DNA of 64,000 nucleotides from Variovorax sp. Sphag1AA (GTDB lineage: Bacteria > Pseudomonadota > Gammaproteobacteria > Burkholderiales > Burkholderiaceae_C): positions 62,001 through 126,000 of the forward strand of contig NZ_JACHYC010000005.1 of the NCBI RefSeq assembly GCF_014192575.1. The letters run 5' to 3'. How positions within the stretch are numbered: the stretch's first letter is position 1; each line of letters starts with the position of its first letter. Below are positions 45,296-54,493 of this stretch, one piece after another. The notes under the pieces were generated by a model. It ran no database searches. It was not told the DNA's origin and saw only the letters and a program-made list of their open reading frames with translations. Made by a program: the position numbers and the translations under genes.

Positions 45296-46363
45296 TCAGA
45301 CCACGCTGAGCAGCTTGCGTACGGGGGCCGGCATTCCGAGAGCCGGCCACTCGCGATCGTCAAACCAGCCGCCTGCCGTTGCGACATGCACCTCGCTGCA
45401 CACAACCGATATCGGATGCAGGTGCAGATCCTTGTGCGTCAGCGCATGGACGAACCCCGCTTCGTCGCGCGCAGACAGGCGATCCGCAGGCGCCAGTTCA
45501 TCCAGCAGCGCGGTCCGGCTTTCGAAAACGGGAAGGCAATAGAGCCCCGCCCAGATCCCGCGCGCCGGGCGCTTTTCGAGCCACACCCGCCCTTGAGAAT
45601 CGCGCGCGTTCAACATCCAGAGCGATTGCGCAGTCCGGCGCAACTTGCGAGTCTTGACGGGGTATTTCTCAGGTGCACCCTCCTTCCGCGCCTCGCACAC
45701 ATCGGCTACGGGACAGATGATGCAGCTTGGCTTGCGCGGCAGGCAGACAGTGGCGCCCAGGTCCATCAGTCCCTGGGTGTAGTAGCCAATCGCATTCGGC
45801 GCGGAAGCTGGCGGCAGGAGTTCGGTTGCTTCGTTCCACAAGGCGCGCTCCTGCGCGGCGGATGCGAGATCGCCGTCGAAGCCAAGCACCCGCGAAAGCA
45901 CCCGCTTCACATTGCCATCGAGAATCGCGACGCGTTCGCCGAAGCAGAAAGCCGCGATCGCCGCCGCGGTCGAACGACCGATGCCCGGCAGCGTCTGCAA
46001 CTCAGCTGCGGTCCGCGGGAATTCGCCACCGAAACGCGACAACACCTCCTGCGCACATCGATGCATGTTGCGCGCGCGGCTGTAATAGCCGAGGCCACTC
46101 CAGAGTGCGAACACCTCATCCTCTGTCCCGCCAGCCAGCGCCTGCACCGTAGGAAAGCGATCGAGAAACCGGGCGAAGTACCCCAGCACCGTCGATACCT
46201 GGGTCTGCTGGAGCATCACTTCGGAGAGCCAGACGCGGTAGGGGTCTCGCGTGTTCTGCCACGGCAACTCGCTGCGCCCATGGCTTCGCTGCCATGCGAC
46301 GACGTTGTCGGCAAAGGTCGGCGCGATACGCGGCGCCGCCGACCGCAGGTCTTCAGGCGGCAC
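45296..46363 (-). CDS. mutY: Adenine DNA glycosylase MutY
   Basis: The 355-residue glycosylase removes adenine mispaired with 8-oxoguanine. It has SEVMLQQTQV with the catalytic Glu, an HhH motif LPGIGRSTAAAI, the GYYTQGLMDLG block with the catalytic Asp and a 4Fe-4S loop of C-x6-C-x2-C-x5-C (CLPRKPSCIICPVADVC). The C-terminus is a NUDIX-like domain that reads 8-oxoG. The GTG start at 46363 lies inside the end of the GTPase gene. Confidence 0.95.
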   Translation of the reverse strand: MPPEDLRSAAPRIAPTFADNVVAWQRSHGRSELPWQNTRDPYRVWLSEVMLQQTQVSTVLGYFARFLDRFPTVQALAGGTEDEVFALWSGLGYYSRARNMHRCAQEVLSRFGGEFPRTAAELQTLPGIGRSTAAAIAAFCFGERVAILDGNVKRVLSRVLGFDGDLASAAQERALWNEATELLPPASAPNAIGYYTQGLMDLGATVCLPRKPSCIICPVADVCEARKEGAPEKYPVKTRKLRRTAQSLWMLNARDSQGRVWLEKRPARGIWAGLYCLPVFESRTALLDELAPADRLSARDEAGFVHALTHKDLHLHPISVVCSEVHVATAGGWFDDREWPALGMPAPVRKLLSVV

Positions 46364-48314
46364 TGAGTTCGCTGCGATAGGAAGCGGAGTTCGGCGCCTC
46401 GTGGTTCAACAGCACCGCGGTGAGCTCCTCGAGCCGATGGTGCAAGTCGGCAAGATCACGCTCCTGCGCGGCGAGTTCGGCCAGTCGCTCATCGAGATTG
46501 CCGGCTGCGCCCTGAATACGCTCCACAGCCTCGATCCGCTTGGTAAAGGTGCGGCGACGCTCCTTGAGCTGAGCGTCGAGTTGCGCGCCTGCGCCTTTGC
46601 TCCAGCGTTCGACTTCGGTCATCGCCGCTTCGTTGACCACGCGCAGCCGGCTCGCGAGTGCACGAACCAGCTTGTCGCAGAAGTCAGGCTGCGCGAGCTT
46701 CAGCATGTTGCTCACGCCGAGGTAGTGCACATGGCTCTGTTCGATCTGCGAAAGCTGCTGCTCGAAGTCCGTCAGGTCCGGCTCGGGCGGCGCCTGCAGC
46801 GTGAAGCCATGCTCCGCATTGAGTTGGCGGAACGTCGCGTGCAGCATTGACTGGATCTCGGCCGTGGTCGCCTGGACTTCGCGCAGGTTATTGCGCAGCG
46901 CATCGAAGGTCTCGCCGTAGACCTTGCGCACATTGAACTTGATGCCGCGCCGCTTCAGCGCTGTCGCCAGATGGCCCATGTCCGCCTTGAGGGCGGTGCT
47001 GCCGAGAACTGCATAGACCTCGCGCAGCAGCTTGCCCTGCACCGAGCGCAGGGCAAGGATTCGGGTGTTGCTACCTTCAAATTCCGACTGTTCCTGCTCG
47101 ATGCGCGTGCGCATGTGCCGGATGACGGAGCTGTTCTTGCCCCGCAGTCCTTGCAGTTCCAGCGCCTGCTCGGACAGATCGCGCTGACGCACGCTCAGGA
47201 TGCGGGCGGCCTCGGTGCGCAGGGCGGCAATGCTGGCATCAACGGCCAGCCGCAACATCGTCTCGCGCTTGCCGAGCAGCCCCTCGCCAAGGATGGCCTC
47301 GAGCGCGGGAAGACGGCTCGCCTGCAACAGCGGCACATCGCGGCGGATCTTGGCCTGCAGGCCCTTTTGCGCGGAAACAGGAAGCACCTGCGTCAGCGGC
47401 ACGCCGAGCACGTCGGCCGCGCCCTTTCGCTGGCGCTGGATCTGGCCATCGACCTGGGCGGGCGTGCTCAGGATGTCCCACATCGTGTCGATCTTGTTCA
47501 GGACCACGATGCGCGTTTCGCTCGCATCCCCTTCCGTGACCAGGTGCTCTCGCCAGATCGCGAGATCGGATCGCGTGACACCCGTGTCGGCGCCGAGAAT
47601 GAAGACCACGGCATGTGCCTGCGGAATCAGGCTGACAGTCAGCTCTGGCTCCGCGCCGATGGCGTTGAGGCCCGGCGTATCGAGGATCACCAGGCCCTGC
47701 TCCAGCAGCGGATGCGGCATGTTCAGCACCGCATGGCGCCAGCGAGGAATCTCGACGCGGCCGTCGGAATCCGGGACGGGGTTGTCGTCCGGTGCGTCGT
47801 CGCTCCAGAAGCCCAGCGCTTTCGCCTCTTCCACAGGAACCCAGCGCACTTCCGCGACCTTGCCCATCGCCTGCGAAAGCAACTCGGCGTTGTCGACGTC
47901 GATGTCGATGTGAGTCCAGCGCGCGGGCTCATCGCGCCAATGCACCAGCGAGTACGGCTCGAGCCGCGTCTCGATCGGCAGCAGGCGCAGGCTGGGCGTG
48001 TGGCCGGGGTCGTAGCCAAGTTCGGTCGGGCACATCGTGGTGCGCCCTGCACTCGCCGGCATGATGCGGCGACCGTAGCCCGCAAAGAAGATCGCGTTGA
48101 TGAGTTCGGATTTGCCGCGCGAGAACTCGGCGACAAAGGCAACCATGACCTTGCTGGTGCGCAGTTGCGTTTCGACGTCGCGCAGCCGTTCGGCGACGCT
48201 CTGGTTCAGCAGTTCGTTCTCGTTCAGCCAGCGCGTGAGCCACTTGAGGCGGTGCGCAAAATTACGCCGCCAAGCGCCGTGCTGGTCGAACTGCTGAGTG
48301 AAGGAAGCGGTCAA
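46353..48314 (-). CDS. Dynamin-like GTPase
   Basis: The 653-residue protein has an N-terminal helical bundle, then a dynamin-type G domain with EFSRGKSELINAIF (P-loop around residue 65), DTPG with GLNAIG, and NKID. Long helical stalk and coiled-coil segments follow (about 380-640). No transmembrane helix is obvious. Bacterial dynamins work in membrane repair, phage defence or vesicle shaping. It overlaps mutY by 11 bases on the same strand, so the two are cotranscribed. Its own function is unknown. Confidence 0.85.
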   Translation of the reverse strand: MTASFTQQFDQHGAWRRNFAHRLKWLTRWLNENELLNQSVAERLRDVETQLRTSKVMVAFVAEFSRGKSELINAIFFAGYGRRIMPASAGRTTMCPTELGYDPGHTPSLRLLPIETRLEPYSLVHWRDEPARWTHIDIDVDNAELLSQAMGKVAEVRWVPVEEAKALGFWSDDAPDDNPVPDSDGRVEIPRWRHAVLNMPHPLLEQGLVILDTPGLNAIGAEPELTVSLIPQAHAVVFILGADTGVTRSDLAIWREHLVTEGDASETRIVVLNKIDTMWDILSTPAQVDGQIQRQRKGAADVLGVPLTQVLPVSAQKGLQAKIRRDVPLLQASRLPALEAILGEGLLGKRETMLRLAVDASIAALRTEAARILSVRQRDLSEQALELQGLRGKNSSVIRHMRTRIEQEQSEFEGSNTRILALRSVQGKLLREVYAVLGSTALKADMGHLATALKRRGIKFNVRKVYGETFDALRNNLREVQATTAEIQSMLHATFRQLNAEHGFTLQAPPEPDLTDFEQQLSQIEQSHVHYLGVSNMLKLAQPDFCDKLVRALASRLRVVNEAAMTEVERWSKGAGAQLDAQLKERRRTFTKRIEAVERIQGAAGNLDERLAELAAQERDLADLHHRLEELTAVLLNHEAPNSASYRSELSAA

Positions 48315-48323
48315 CGGCGTAAA

Positions 48324-48340
48324 TGTAAAAACAATTTACA
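48324..48340. promoter_or_regulatory. AT-rich inverted repeat upstream of the GTPase gene
   Basis: TGTAAA and TTTACA form six-base arms with an AACAA spacer about ten bases before the GTPase start codon. AT content is far above the local average. It could be an operator within the promoter region or part of a -35/-10 area. No regulator is suggested by the surroundings. Confidence 0.3.
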
Positions 48341-48403
48341 AAAGATGGTAGCACCGCGTCGGGCTCCAGCAGGCCCTCCAGAAGCCACTCCCGACGAATG
48401 GTC

Positions 48404-49219
48404 TCATGACTTTTGACAGCTTGGGCAGAAAAAAGTGGAGCGTTGACCCTGTCGTAACAGCCGGATCGGCGTTGCGCAAACTCTGCAGGGCTGGCCGGCG
48501 CGGCCGTAGACCGTGGCTTCGAGTTGGAAGTAGCCGCTCTGGCCGTCGACATTCGAAAAGTCGCGCAATGTGCTGCCGCCGCGGTCAACGGCACGCGCAA
48601 GGATTTCGCGGATGGCCGCATGAAGGCGAAGCGCCCGGGGTCTGCTGATCCGCGAAGCCGCCAGGGTCGGCCGGATACCCGCAAGGAAGAGCGCCTCGGA
48701 TGCATAGATGTTGCCGACGCCCACCACCACGTCGCCGGCCAGGAGCACCTGCTTCACAGGGGCACGCCGCCGGCGCAAGCCCGCGTGAAAGGCATCGAAG
48801 TCGAAGCTGTCGCCAAGCGGCTCCATGCCGAGGCCACCCAGGAGCTTGCCGGCCAGCGGCGATGCCTCATCCTCCACATAGACCACGGCGCCGAAGCGCC
48901 TTGGATCGTTGAGCCGAAGCGTGCCATGGCTGGTTACGAGGTCGAAGTGGTCATGGACGCCGGCGAGCGGCAGCGACGCATCGAATCGAAGACTGCCGGA
49001 CATGCCGAGGTGCAGCAGCAAAAGACCGGCATCGAGATCGACTAGTAGATATTTGCCGCGTCGGCGCACACCCCTGACCGTGCGCCCGACGAGCATTCCG
49101 GGATCAATGGATAGCGCCCATCGCAACGGCTTGCCGACACGAACAGCCTCGATACGGGCGCCAGCGATGCGGTCCGCGAACCCGCGGCGGGTGACTTCGA
49201 CTTCGGGTAGTTCGGGCAT
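48404..49219 (-). CDS. mutM: Formamidopyrimidine-DNA glycosylase MutM
   Basis: The 271-residue glycosylase/lyase removes 8-oxoguanine and formamidopyrimidines. It starts MPELPEVEV, where Pro2 is the catalytic nucleophile after Met removal, and has the RRRGKYL helix with a conserved Lys. It ends in a zinc finger of two C-x2-C pairs (CRVC ... CPSC). Its functional partner mutY lies two genes away on the same strand, giving much of the GO system in one stretch. Confidence 0.96.
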   Translation of the reverse strand: MPELPEVEVTRRGFADRIAGARIEAVRVGKPLRWALSIDPGMLVGRTVRGVRRRGKYLLVDLDAGLLLLHLGMSGSLRFDASLPLAGVHDHFDLVTSHGTLRLNDPRRFGAVVYVEDEASPLAGKLLGGLGMEPLGDSFDFDAFHAGLRRRRAPVKQVLLAGDVVVGVGNIYASEALFLAGIRPTLAASRISRPRALRLHAAIREILARAVDRGGSTLRDFSNVDGQSGYFQLEATVYGRAGQPCRVCATPIRLLRQGQRSTFFCPSCQKS

Positions 49220-49298
49220 GACGGGAAAGCCTGACGTAAATCACGCCGCATCCGGCGCGGGTGGCTCTCGTTTAAGAAGCGTGGATTATTATGGTTCG

Positions 49299-51119
49299 AT
49301 GAATCTTCCGCTCCGCCGATCCCGCCTCGCGGCGGCCGCACTTACGGCACTCGTCGCCCTTGCTGCGCAGGCCCAGACAGAACCACCGGCACCCGCTGCG
49401 CCCACCAGCCCCGCACCGATCATTCAGCCCGCCGAACCTGCGGTCACACCGGCGGCGGCACCTGCAGATAAGTCGGAAGTACAACCTTCCGCATTGACCG
49501 CGGATCTCTTCTACGAAGTGCTGATGGGCGAGCTCAACGCGCGCGGCGGCGATCCCGGCGGTGGCTACAGCCTGATCCTCGATGCAGCTCGGCGTTCTCG
49601 CGACGACAAGCTGTTCCAGCGCGCGGTCGAGATTGCGCTGCAATCGCGCTCCGGGGATGCGGCGCTCGCTGCGGCCCGCGCCTGGAAGGAGTCCGTTCCG
49701 GATTCGCGTGACGCGCGGCGATTTGAACTCCAGATCCTGATCGCCCTGAATCGCATCGGCGAAACGGTCGAACCGCTTCGCGCAGAAATCGCGGCCACGC
49801 CGCAGGTCGAGCGCCCCTTCCTGATGGCTGTGATCGCGCGCAACTACAGCCGCGCAACCGACAAGAAGCTGGCCGCTTCGGTCGTCGAGCAGGCGCTGAC
49901 CGACGAACTCAAAAACCCGGCGACCGCCGGTGCGGCGTGGGGGACGGTGGGCCGGCTCAAGCTCGCTGCCGGAGACACCGCCGGCGCGCTCGACGCCGCG
50001 ATCAAGGGCCAGGAGATGGATCCGTCTTCAGAAGGTCCGGCGCTGCTGGCGCTCGAACTCATGGATCCCTCGCAGCCACAGGCGGAACCCATCGTCAAGC
50101 GCTACCTCGAGGGTGCGAAGGCGCAGCCTGAAATGCGCATCGCCTATGCGCGCGTGCTGGTCGAAGGCCGCCGCTACGCCGATGCGACCGCAGAGCTCGC
50201 AAAGCTCACCGCTGCCAAGCCCGAATTGCCGGAACCCTGGCTGCTGCTCGGCAGCCTGCAGGCACAGGCACGGCAAGATGCCGCGGCCGAGGCCTCTCTG
50301 CGCAAGTACATGTCACTGGCCGAATCGCAACGCGACCAGGACGCCAAGGAACGAGGCTTGACCCAGGCCTATCTGCTGATGGCGCAGTTGTCCGAGCGGC
50401 GCAAGGACTTTGCGGCCGCCGATAGTTGGCTGGCGCGCATCGACAACTCTGACGACCTCCTCGGCGCGCAAGTCCGCCGCGCTTCGCTGCTGGCTCGGCA
50501 AGGCAAGCTGCCACAGGCTCGGGAACTCGTCCGCAGCCTTCCCGAGCGCACACCCGACGAGAAGCGCGAGAAGTTCCTGGCCGAAGTCCAACTGCTGCGC
50601 GACGCCAAGCAGTACCAGGCCGCCTACGACATGCTGGGCCAGGCAAGCGCATCCTCGCCCACTGATACGGATCTCATCTATGACCAGGCCATGGTCGCCG
50701 AGAAGCTGAATCGCCTCGACGACATGGAGCGTCTGCTGCGCAAGCTGATCGAACTCAAGCCCGACAACCAGAACGCCTACAACGCGCTCGGCTACTCGCT
50801 CGCGGATCGCAAGGTGCGCCTTGAAGAAGCGAGGACGTTGATTCAGAAGGCTGTTCAGCTTGCACCCGATGATCCATTCATCGCCGACAGTCTCGGTTGG
50901 GTCGAATTCAGACTTGGCAATACGACCGAGGCCACGCGGATTCTTGAAGACGCCTACAAGCGCCGTCCGGACCCTGAGATCGGTGCGCATCTCGGTGAAG
51001 TCCTGTGGACCGCCGGCCAGCGCGACCGGGCCCTCAGCATCTGGAAGGAAGCCAACCTCGCCGATGCCGATAACGAGACGTTGCAGGAAACGCTCAAGCG
51101 CCTGCGCGTGAAGCTTTGA
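49299..51119 (+). CDS. Exported TPR-repeat protein
   Basis: The 606-residue protein has a signal peptide ending at AQA-Q near residue 26, an Ala/Pro-rich linker to about residue 70, and then tetratricopeptide-type helical repeats through the C-terminus, best formed at about 440-590. This protein precedes lolB in many Burkholderiales and should act in the periplasm or at the outer membrane as a scaffold. Its last codon overlaps the lolB start. The ATG at 49299 was chosen for the signal peptide; the upstream frame is antisense to mutM. Confidence 0.85.
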   Translation: MNLPLRRSRLAAAALTALVALAAQAQTEPPAPAAPTSPAPIIQPAEPAVTPAAAPADKSEVQPSALTADLFYEVLMGELNARGGDPGGGYSLILDAARRSRDDKLFQRAVEIALQSRSGDAALAAARAWKESVPDSRDARRFELQILIALNRIGETVEPLRAEIAATPQVERPFLMAVIARNYSRATDKKLAASVVEQALTDELKNPATAGAAWGTVGRLKLAAGDTAGALDAAIKGQEMDPSSEGPALLALELMDPSQPQAEPIVKRYLEGAKAQPEMRIAYARVLVEGRRYADATAELAKLTAAKPELPEPWLLLGSLQAQARQDAAAEASLRKYMSLAESQRDQDAKERGLTQAYLLMAQLSERRKDFAAADSWLARIDNSDDLLGAQVRRASLLARQGKLPQARELVRSLPERTPDEKREKFLAEVQLLRDAKQYQAAYDMLGQASASSPTDTDLIYDQAMVAEKLNRLDDMERLLRKLIELKPDNQNAYNALGYSLADRKVRLEEARTLIQKAVQLAPDDPFIADSLGWVEFRLGNTTEATRILEDAYKRRPDPEIGAHLGEVLWTAGQRDRALSIWKEANLADADNETLQETLKRLRVKL

Positions 51120-51613
51120 ATCGACGTGCCATGCTGCTGGCCGCGTGGGCCGGGGCGCTGATGGTCGCCGGGTGCGCGACGCCGGGAACTTCGAAGCAAG
51201 CCGGGACGAGCCAGGTCGAGGCATGGAACGGTCGCCTGTCGTTGCGGATCGATAGTCAGCCCGTCCAGACCTTTGCCGCGCTGTTCGAACTGAGAGGCGC
51301 CCCTCAGGCCGGCAATCTCACGCTCACGAGTCCGATCGGCAACACACTGGCGCAGCTTCACTGGGCGCCGGGCGAGGCGCTTCTCATGAACGGCAAGGAA
51401 ACGCGACGGTACGACTCGGTCGACGAACTGATCGAGGCAGCCACGGGTGCCGCGATCCCGGTTGCCGCACTCTTCGGATGGCTCGCGGGCCGCGACGAGC
51501 GTGTACCCGGCTGGCGACCGGACTTGTCCCAGATCGGCGCCGGCAAACTGCAGGCAACACGCGAGTCGCCGGAGCCGCGCGCCGATCTGCGCATCGTGTT
51601 TGAACGCGCATGA
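51116..51613 (+). CDS. lolB: Outer-membrane lipoprotein receptor LolB
   Basis: The 165-residue lipoprotein has a lipobox ending in VAGC near residue 20 and the LolB fold features WNGRLSLRID, NLTLTSPIGNTLAQLHW and a C-terminal basic strand. LolB takes lipoproteins from LolA and inserts them in the outer membrane, so the Lol pathway is represented at both ends of the window. The TTG start overlaps the TPR stop (TTGA); an ATG at 51131 would also leave a usable signal. The lolB-ispE-prs order is conserved. Confidence 0.92.
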   Translation: MNRRAMLLAAWAGALMVAGCATPGTSKQAGTSQVEAWNGRLSLRIDSQPVQTFAALFELRGAPQAGNLTLTSPIGNTLAQLHWAPGEALLMNGKETRRYDSVDELIEAATGAAIPVAALFGWLAGRDERVPGWRPDLSQIGAGKLQATRESPEPRADLRIVFERA

Positions 51614-52470
51614 AGGCCATCTACGACCTCCCCGCTCCGGCCAAGCTCAACCTCTTCCTGCACATCACCGGCCGGCGTGCGGACGGCTACCACCTGCTGC
51701 AGTCGGTGTTCATGCTCATCGACTGGAGCGATACGCTTCATTTCGAGCAGCGGGGCGACGGACAGATCACGCGCGAGGACCTGACAACGCCCCTGCCGGC
51801 GGACGATCTCGTCCTCCGCGCCGCCCGAGCACTGCAAGGCTTCGCACAAACTACGCGGGGAGCGCACATCGGCGTTGCCAAGCACGTCCCGGCACAGGCG
51901 GGGATGGGCGGCGGATCTTCCGACGCTGCAACCTGCCTGCTCGCGCTGAATCGCCTCTGGGACCTGAATCTGCCACTTTCGAAGCTCGAGCAGATCGGCC
52001 TCGGCTTGGGAGCGGACGTCCCGTTTTTCCTTCGCGGCCACAATGCGTGGGTCGAAGGGATCGGCGAGGAAATCACGCCAATTTCGCTGCCGCAAGGGCG
52101 CTTCGCAGTCGTCAAGCCAAACCAGGGCATCGACACGCGAGATATTTTTTCTGCGCCGGACCTGCAGCGCACAACTCCTGCTGCTATACTCTCTGGCTTT
52201 GCTGCATACAGTGAAGCGGAAGCAGACAGTTTTCGCTTTGACTTCGGTCATAACGACCTGCAGCCGGTAGCGCAGCGGCTCTGTCCCGCGGTCACCGAAG
52301 CCATCGATTGGCTCGGTCATCAAGGATTGAACGCACGCATGACCGGCTCCGGAAGTTCAGTGTTTGCGGCAATGCGGCATGATGCAGAATTGGCCGACGC
52401 CCCTCCGGGCTGGCAGATTCGCAGATGCAGCAATCTGGCAGTTCATCCTCTGGTGGGGTGGGCGGTCTAG
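51610..52470 (+). CDS. ispE: 4-diphosphocytidyl-2-C-methyl-D-erythritol kinase
   Basis: The 286-residue GHMP kinase of the MEP isoprenoid pathway has LPAPAKLNLFLHITGRRADGYH at the start (substrate loop) and the ATP loop PAQAGMGGGSSDAA, then LGADVPFFL and the late GSGSSVFA motif. Its ATG overlaps the lolB stop (ATGA). Length is normal. Confidence 0.96.
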   Translation: MKAIYDLPAPAKLNLFLHITGRRADGYHLLQSVFMLIDWSDTLHFEQRGDGQITREDLTTPLPADDLVLRAARALQGFAQTTRGAHIGVAKHVPAQAGMGGGSSDAATCLLALNRLWDLNLPLSKLEQIGLGLGADVPFFLRGHNAWVEGIGEEITPISLPQGRFAVVKPNQGIDTRDIFSAPDLQRTTPAAILSGFAAYSEAEADSFRFDFGHNDLQPVAQRLCPAVTEAIDWLGHQGLNARMTGSGSSVFAAMRHDAELADAPPGWQIRRCSNLAVHPLVGWAV

Positions 52471-52536
52471 AAATCAGAACGCTCTGCGGTCTGATGCGAC
52501 ATATATCGGTGAATGGCATTGGCCATTGACCTGTGT

Positions 52537-52613
52537 AGGGGAGTCGCCAAGCTGGTTAAGGCACTGGATTTTGATTCCAGCATGCAAAGGTTCGAATCCT
52601 TTCTCCCCTGCCA
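52537..52613 (+). tRNA. tRNA-Gln (anticodon TTG)
   Basis: The acceptor AGGGGAG pairs with CTCCCCT and encoded GCCA follows. The anticodon stem CTGGA/TCCAG encloses TTTTGAT with TTG. It lies between ispE and prs in the usual betaproteobacterial place. Confidence 0.96.
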
Positions 52614-52690
52614 AATCTTCATTCACAAGATTTTTGGCGGCTCCTTTAAGAGCCATTTCGCATTGCCGGATGCACTTCGCCGGGACGCTC

Positions 52691-53665
52691 ATGCAGGCAC
52701 ATAACCCTGATTTCATGGTTTTCACCGGCAATGCCAATCCTGGGCTTGCCGCCGAGATTTCGCAACACTTGGGTACCTCGCTGGGTGCAGCCCGCGTCGG
52801 CCGGTTCTCTGACGGCGAAGTCACCGTCGAAATCAACCAGAACGTCCGGGCCCGCGATGTTTTCGTTGTCCAGTCGACCTGCGCGCCGACCAACGAAAAC
52901 CTGATGGAACTGCTCATCATGGTCGACGCGCTCAAGCGCGCTTCGGCCGAGCGCATCAGTGCCGTGATCCCCTATTTCGGCTACGCCCGCCAAGACCGCC
53001 GTCCGCGTTCGAGCCGCGTGCCGATCTCGGCCAAGGTCGTCGCCAACCTGCTGGAAACCGTCGGTGTGGCGCGCGTGCTGACCATGGATCTCCACGCTGA
53101 CCAGATTCAGGGCTTCTTCGACATCCCGGTCGACAACATCTACGCGTCGCCGGTCCTTCTGGGCGACCTGCGCCAGAAGAACTACGAAGACCTGATCGTG
53201 GTCTCGCCGGACGTCGGCGGCGTGGTTCGCGCCCGTGCGCTGGCCAAGCAACTGAATTGCGACCTCGCCATCATCGACAAGCGCCGTCCGCGCGCCAACG
53301 TGAGCGAAGTCATGCACGTGATCGGTGAGATCGACGGCCGCAACTGCGTGATCATGGACGACATGATCGACACCGCCGGCACACTGGTCAAAGCCGCTGA
53401 AGTTCTGAAAGAACGAGGCGCCAAGAAGGTGTACGCGTATTGCACGCACCCGATCTTCTCTGGCCCCGCCATCGAGCGTATCGCCCAGGGCACTGCGCTC
53501 GACGAAGTGGTCGTGACCAACACGATCCCGCTGAGCGCCGGCGCAACCGGCTGCACCAAGATTCGCCAACTCTCCGTGGCACCGCTGATCGCCGAGACGA
53601 TCCAGCGCATCGCCAAGGGCGAGTCGGTCATGAGTTTGTTCTCCGACCAGGAAAACCTCTTCTGA
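52691..53665 (+). CDS. prs: Ribose-phosphate pyrophosphokinase
   Basis: The 324-residue PRPP synthetase has GRFSDGEVTVEI near the start, YFGYARQDRR, VSPDVGGVVRA and the PRPP-binding MDDMIDTAGT. It supplies PRPP for purines, pyrimidines, histidine and NAD. The ATG at 52691, after a GGGAC site, leaves a normal N-terminus; the longer frame to 52364 would read through the tRNA and is rejected. Confidence 0.96.
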   Translation: MQAHNPDFMVFTGNANPGLAAEISQHLGTSLGAARVGRFSDGEVTVEINQNVRARDVFVVQSTCAPTNENLMELLIMVDALKRASAERISAVIPYFGYARQDRRPRSSRVPISAKVVANLLETVGVARVLTMDLHADQIQGFFDIPVDNIYASPVLLGDLRQKNYEDLIVVSPDVGGVVRARALAKQLNCDLAIIDKRRPRANVSEVMHVIGEIDGRNCVIMDDMIDTAGTLVKAAEVLKERGAKKVYAYCTHPIFSGPAIERIAQGTALDEVVVTNTIPLSAGATGCTKIRQLSVAPLIAETIQRIAKGESVMSLFSDQENLF

Positions 53666-53688
53666 GGTCCAGGTCCGAGCAAAAAGCC

Positions 53689-53713
53689 GGGCTTCCTTCG
53701 GGAAGCCCTTTTT
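53689..53713 (+). terminator. Rho-independent terminator after prs
   Basis: GGGCTTCC and GGAAGCCC form an eight-base stem closed by a stable TTCG loop, followed by five T. It separates prs from rplY. Confidence 0.92.
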
Positions 53714-53759
53714 AAACCGGAGTCGCACTGGTCGCGGTGGACTTCCACAGGAGCAAGTT

Positions 53760-54410
53760 ATGAAATTCGTCGCTTTTGAGCGCGCAAAGCAGGGTACGGG
53801 TGCGAGCCGCCGTCTGCGTATTTCGGGCAAGACGCCCGGCATCGTCTACGGTGGTGAAGGCCAGCCGCAACTGATCGAACTCGATCACAACGCGCTGTGG
53901 CACGCCCTCAAGAAGGAAGCCTTCCACTCGTCGATCCTCGAGATGGAACTCGGCGGCCAGGTCGCGAAGGTTCTGCTGCGTGATGTGCAGTACCACCCGT
54001 TCCGCCCGCTCGTGCAGCACGTCGACTTCCAACGCGTCGATGCCCGCACCCGCATGACCGTCAAGGTGCCGCTGCACTTCAAGGGTGAAGAAGAGTCCAC
54101 GGCCGTCAAGCTCGATCACAACCTCGTGAATCACGTGATGACCGAACTCGAAGTCAACTGCCTGCCGGCCGATCTGCCCGAGTTCATCGAAGTCGACCTG
54201 TCGGGTCTGACCAAGAACGCCACCCTCACGGTCAAGGACATCAAGCTGCCGAAGGGCCTGAAGTTCATCAGCCACGGCAAGGGCAACCCCGTCGTCGTGT
54301 CCGCCGTGTCGCCGGTGGTCGCTGAAGAAGCCCCTGCAGAAGGCGCAACCGCAGAAGGCGCTCCGGCTGCAGCCAAGGCAGACGCCAAGGCCCCCGCCAA
54401 GAAGAAGTAA
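53760..54410 (+). CDS. rplY: 50S ribosomal protein L25 (long Ctc form)
   Basis: The 216-residue protein binds 5S rRNA. It has the L25 N-terminal domain (FERAKQGTGASRRLRISGKTPGIVYGG) and the C-terminal Ctc/TL5 domain, then an Ala/Glu/Lys-rich tail that is not part of either fold. An AGGAG site lies a few bases before the ATG. The prs-rplY-pth order is conserved in proteobacteria. Confidence 0.96.
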   Translation: MKFVAFERAKQGTGASRRLRISGKTPGIVYGGEGQPQLIELDHNALWHALKKEAFHSSILEMELGGQVAKVLLRDVQYHPFRPLVQHVDFQRVDARTRMTVKVPLHFKGEEESTAVKLDHNLVNHVMTELEVNCLPADLPEFIEVDLSGLTKNATLTVKDIKLPKGLKFISHGKGNPVVVSAVSPVVAEEAPAEGATAEGAPAAAKADAKAPAKKK

Positions 54411-54432
54411 TTCGCGCATCCCCTGCGTTCCG

Positions 54433-54462
54433 ATGGCCCGCCCCGTGCGGGCCATTTTGCTT
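54433..54462 (+). terminator. Rho-independent terminator after rplY
   Basis: ATGGCCCGC and GCGGGCCAT form a nine-base stem with a five-base loop (54433-54455), then TTTGCTTT. It stops 31 bases before the pth start. Confidence 0.85.
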
Positions 54463-54493
54463 TGGGGGACAACCCAACCAAGATAATCCACGC

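Noticed and set aside
52364..52690. N-terminal extension of prs
   Set aside because: It would overlap ispE out of frame and read through tRNA-Gln; PRPP synthetase normally starts near the ATG at 52691.
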